Source: Elysia chlorotica (lineage: Eukaryota; Mollusca; Gastropoda; Plakobranchidae). Taken from it: a stretch of 64,000 nucleotides of DNA. A model generated the notes under the pieces. It was not told the origin of the DNA, ran no database searches, and worked only from the letters and a program-made list of their open reading frames with translations. The stretch is from positions 469,898 through 533,897 of the forward strand of contig RQTK01000048.1 in assembly GCA_003991915.1 (NCBI GenBank), given 5' to 3'. The translations under genes and the position numbers were made by a program. Below are positions 62,924 to 64,000 of this stretch, one piece after another. Position 1 is the first letter of the stretch. Every line of letters begins with the position of its first letter.

Positions 62924-63084
62924 TTCAAAGATAGAAGACTTGGACACAAGCCGTAATCCACTCATCTTCACCACAACATCTGGCCATGTTAGGACACAAT
63001 TATATTCAAAGATAGAAGACTTGGACACAAGCCGTAATCCACTCATCTTCACCACAACAGCTGAACATTTGTTAGGACACAATT
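62924..63084 (+). repeat. 81-bp tandem duplication
   Basis: Units at 62924-63004 and 63005-63084. The first 55 bp (from TTCAAAGATAGAAGACTTGG) are identical; the 3' parts differ by small indels. Confidence 0.9.
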
Positions 63085-63268
63085 CCATAATACGCATGTA
63101 TGGAAATAGGAGAGAAAAGGCTCAAATCTACAAGAGGAATTCATGTAGGCCTACCTGAACATGACCAAAGAGCTATGGGTTTATTTCTACGCGTGCAAGA
63201 TTAAAATCTTATTTTGATTTGGTTTTTGTACAGGTTAAAAATTAAAAAAAAGAGAAGAAAAAAATGAC

Positions 63269-63524
63269 AACAAAACGATACGAGACGTCACTGTATTTTC
63301 CATTTTTTTTGGTCATAATGTGGTATTGGCAATTATCTAGATCTAGTTCTGTAGCCCAATGTACAACCCATAATAATGGACTGATCTAACTTTCCCTCAG
63401 TCAACGGCCTCTTCAGTGGAAGATTTTGGTTTTCATACAAGGGCGACAATGCTGTCATTTACTCGTTTACTCGCCATAAGTTTAGCTGGTCTACAGCAGA
63501 GGAAAAAAAAAAGAATGACTTCTA
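63269..63524 (+). repeat. About 256-bp direct repeat, copy 2
   Basis: Counterpart of 61523-61778, at an offset of 1746 bp, with a few substitutions and small indels. Confidence 0.85.
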
Positions 63525-63544
63525 ATGTGTAAAAAAACCCTCTC

Positions 63545-63640
63545 AAGATCATTTATAACACTGTAAAGTGCCAATTAAAAGAAGAGAAAAAAGAAAAACA
63601 ACAAACTGAGATGATCTAATCTAGATCTAGATCTAGAAAT
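63545..63640 (+). repeat. Tandem-duplication block, copy 2
   Basis: Counterpart of 62372-62465. It follows copy 2 of the 256-bp repeat directly, without the MITE. Confidence 0.75.
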
Positions 63641-63900
63641 CTTTAAAAGTCTCAGCATGATTAAAGTGTGCATACTGCTACTTATTTATAAAGGAGATCT
63701 AGATCTAGATTCTAGATAGATACTCGATCTAGAGCTAGATCTAGATCTAGACCTATCTATAGTTAATCCAAATATAGATCTAGGCCTATATTAACATCTA
63801 GATCTATAGGCCCTATCTAATATAACTGGATAAAGATTAGATCAATATCTATTTAATCTTTTCTAGGCCTAGATATTTAGATCTAGATATCTAACTCTAC
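63615..63900. repeat. TAGATC-rich low-complexity tract
   Basis: Dense, irregular runs of TAGATC, TCTAGA and TAGGCCTA palindromes. Smaller patches occur at 2400-2420, 4495-4515 and 62445-62462. Confidence 0.85.
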
Positions 63901-64000
63901 AATGAAGGCATCACTTTTGATTCAACTTTTATAACTTGAAATTGAGTGTTTAAAATATCTAAAATGAAAACGTTCAAGCTTGCTGTCCACAATGAGAAGT

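Larger units (their letters stand above)
60446..64000. other. Intergenic repeat-rich DNA at the right end
   Basis: No coding exon recognised. It holds a GT/AG microsatellite, a mosaic tandem duplication, the second TIR MITE, an 81-bp repeat pair, a GGT-rich patch and a TAGATC-rich tract. Confidence 0.6.

Overview
This is a nuclear segment from an animal genome. It has intron-rich genes, AT-rich introns, many microsatellites, tRNA-derived SINEs and small terminal-inverted-repeat elements. The gene set (VKORC1, RNFT, TMEM132, CCDC157, a KIX-domain protein) is metazoan. The SINE family, the abundant TAGATC-rich DNA and the gene structures suggest a lophotrochozoan, most likely a gastropod mollusc; this species-level guess is inference. 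One run of 44 N (58200-58243) shows it comes from an assembly scaffold.

Layout, left to right. (1) 1-2658, minus strand: VKORC1-type vitamin K epoxide reductase. Exons 1 and 2 are complete and exon 3 runs off the left edge. (2) 5947-13719, plus strand: RNFT1/RNFT2-type membrane RING E3 ubiquitin ligase, 9 coding exons, 603 aa. (3) 24064-36730, minus strand: TMEM132-family neural adhesion-type membrane protein, 12 coding exons, 1103 aa, convergent with RNFT. (4) 40908-49139, plus strand: CCDC157 orthologue, 11 coding exons, 844 aa, divergent from TMEM132. (5) 56064-58780, plus strand: a 127-aa stand-alone KIX-domain protein resembling the N-terminus of Mediator subunit MED15, 4 coding exons. 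All splice junctions given were read by hand as GT/AG sites with matching phase, and each complete model sums to a multiple of three.

The genes do not form an operon or a single pathway. They are ordinary, independently transcribed genes.

The DNA between and inside them is rich in mobile-element remains: at least eleven copies or fragments of one SINE family (seven of them between 50.5 and 55.7 kb), two copies of a MITE with about 43-bp terminal inverted repeats, two copies of a pogo/Tc1-like MITE, an hAT-like inverted pair, a small palindromic repeat, a foldback array carrying three near-identical tRNA-like units, a hammerhead/Penelope-like motif beside the VKORC1 start, and several direct duplications inside TMEM132 introns. 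No autonomous transposase or reverse transcriptase was seen. No bacterial-style system, CRISPR array, rRNA gene or convincing functional tRNA gene is present.
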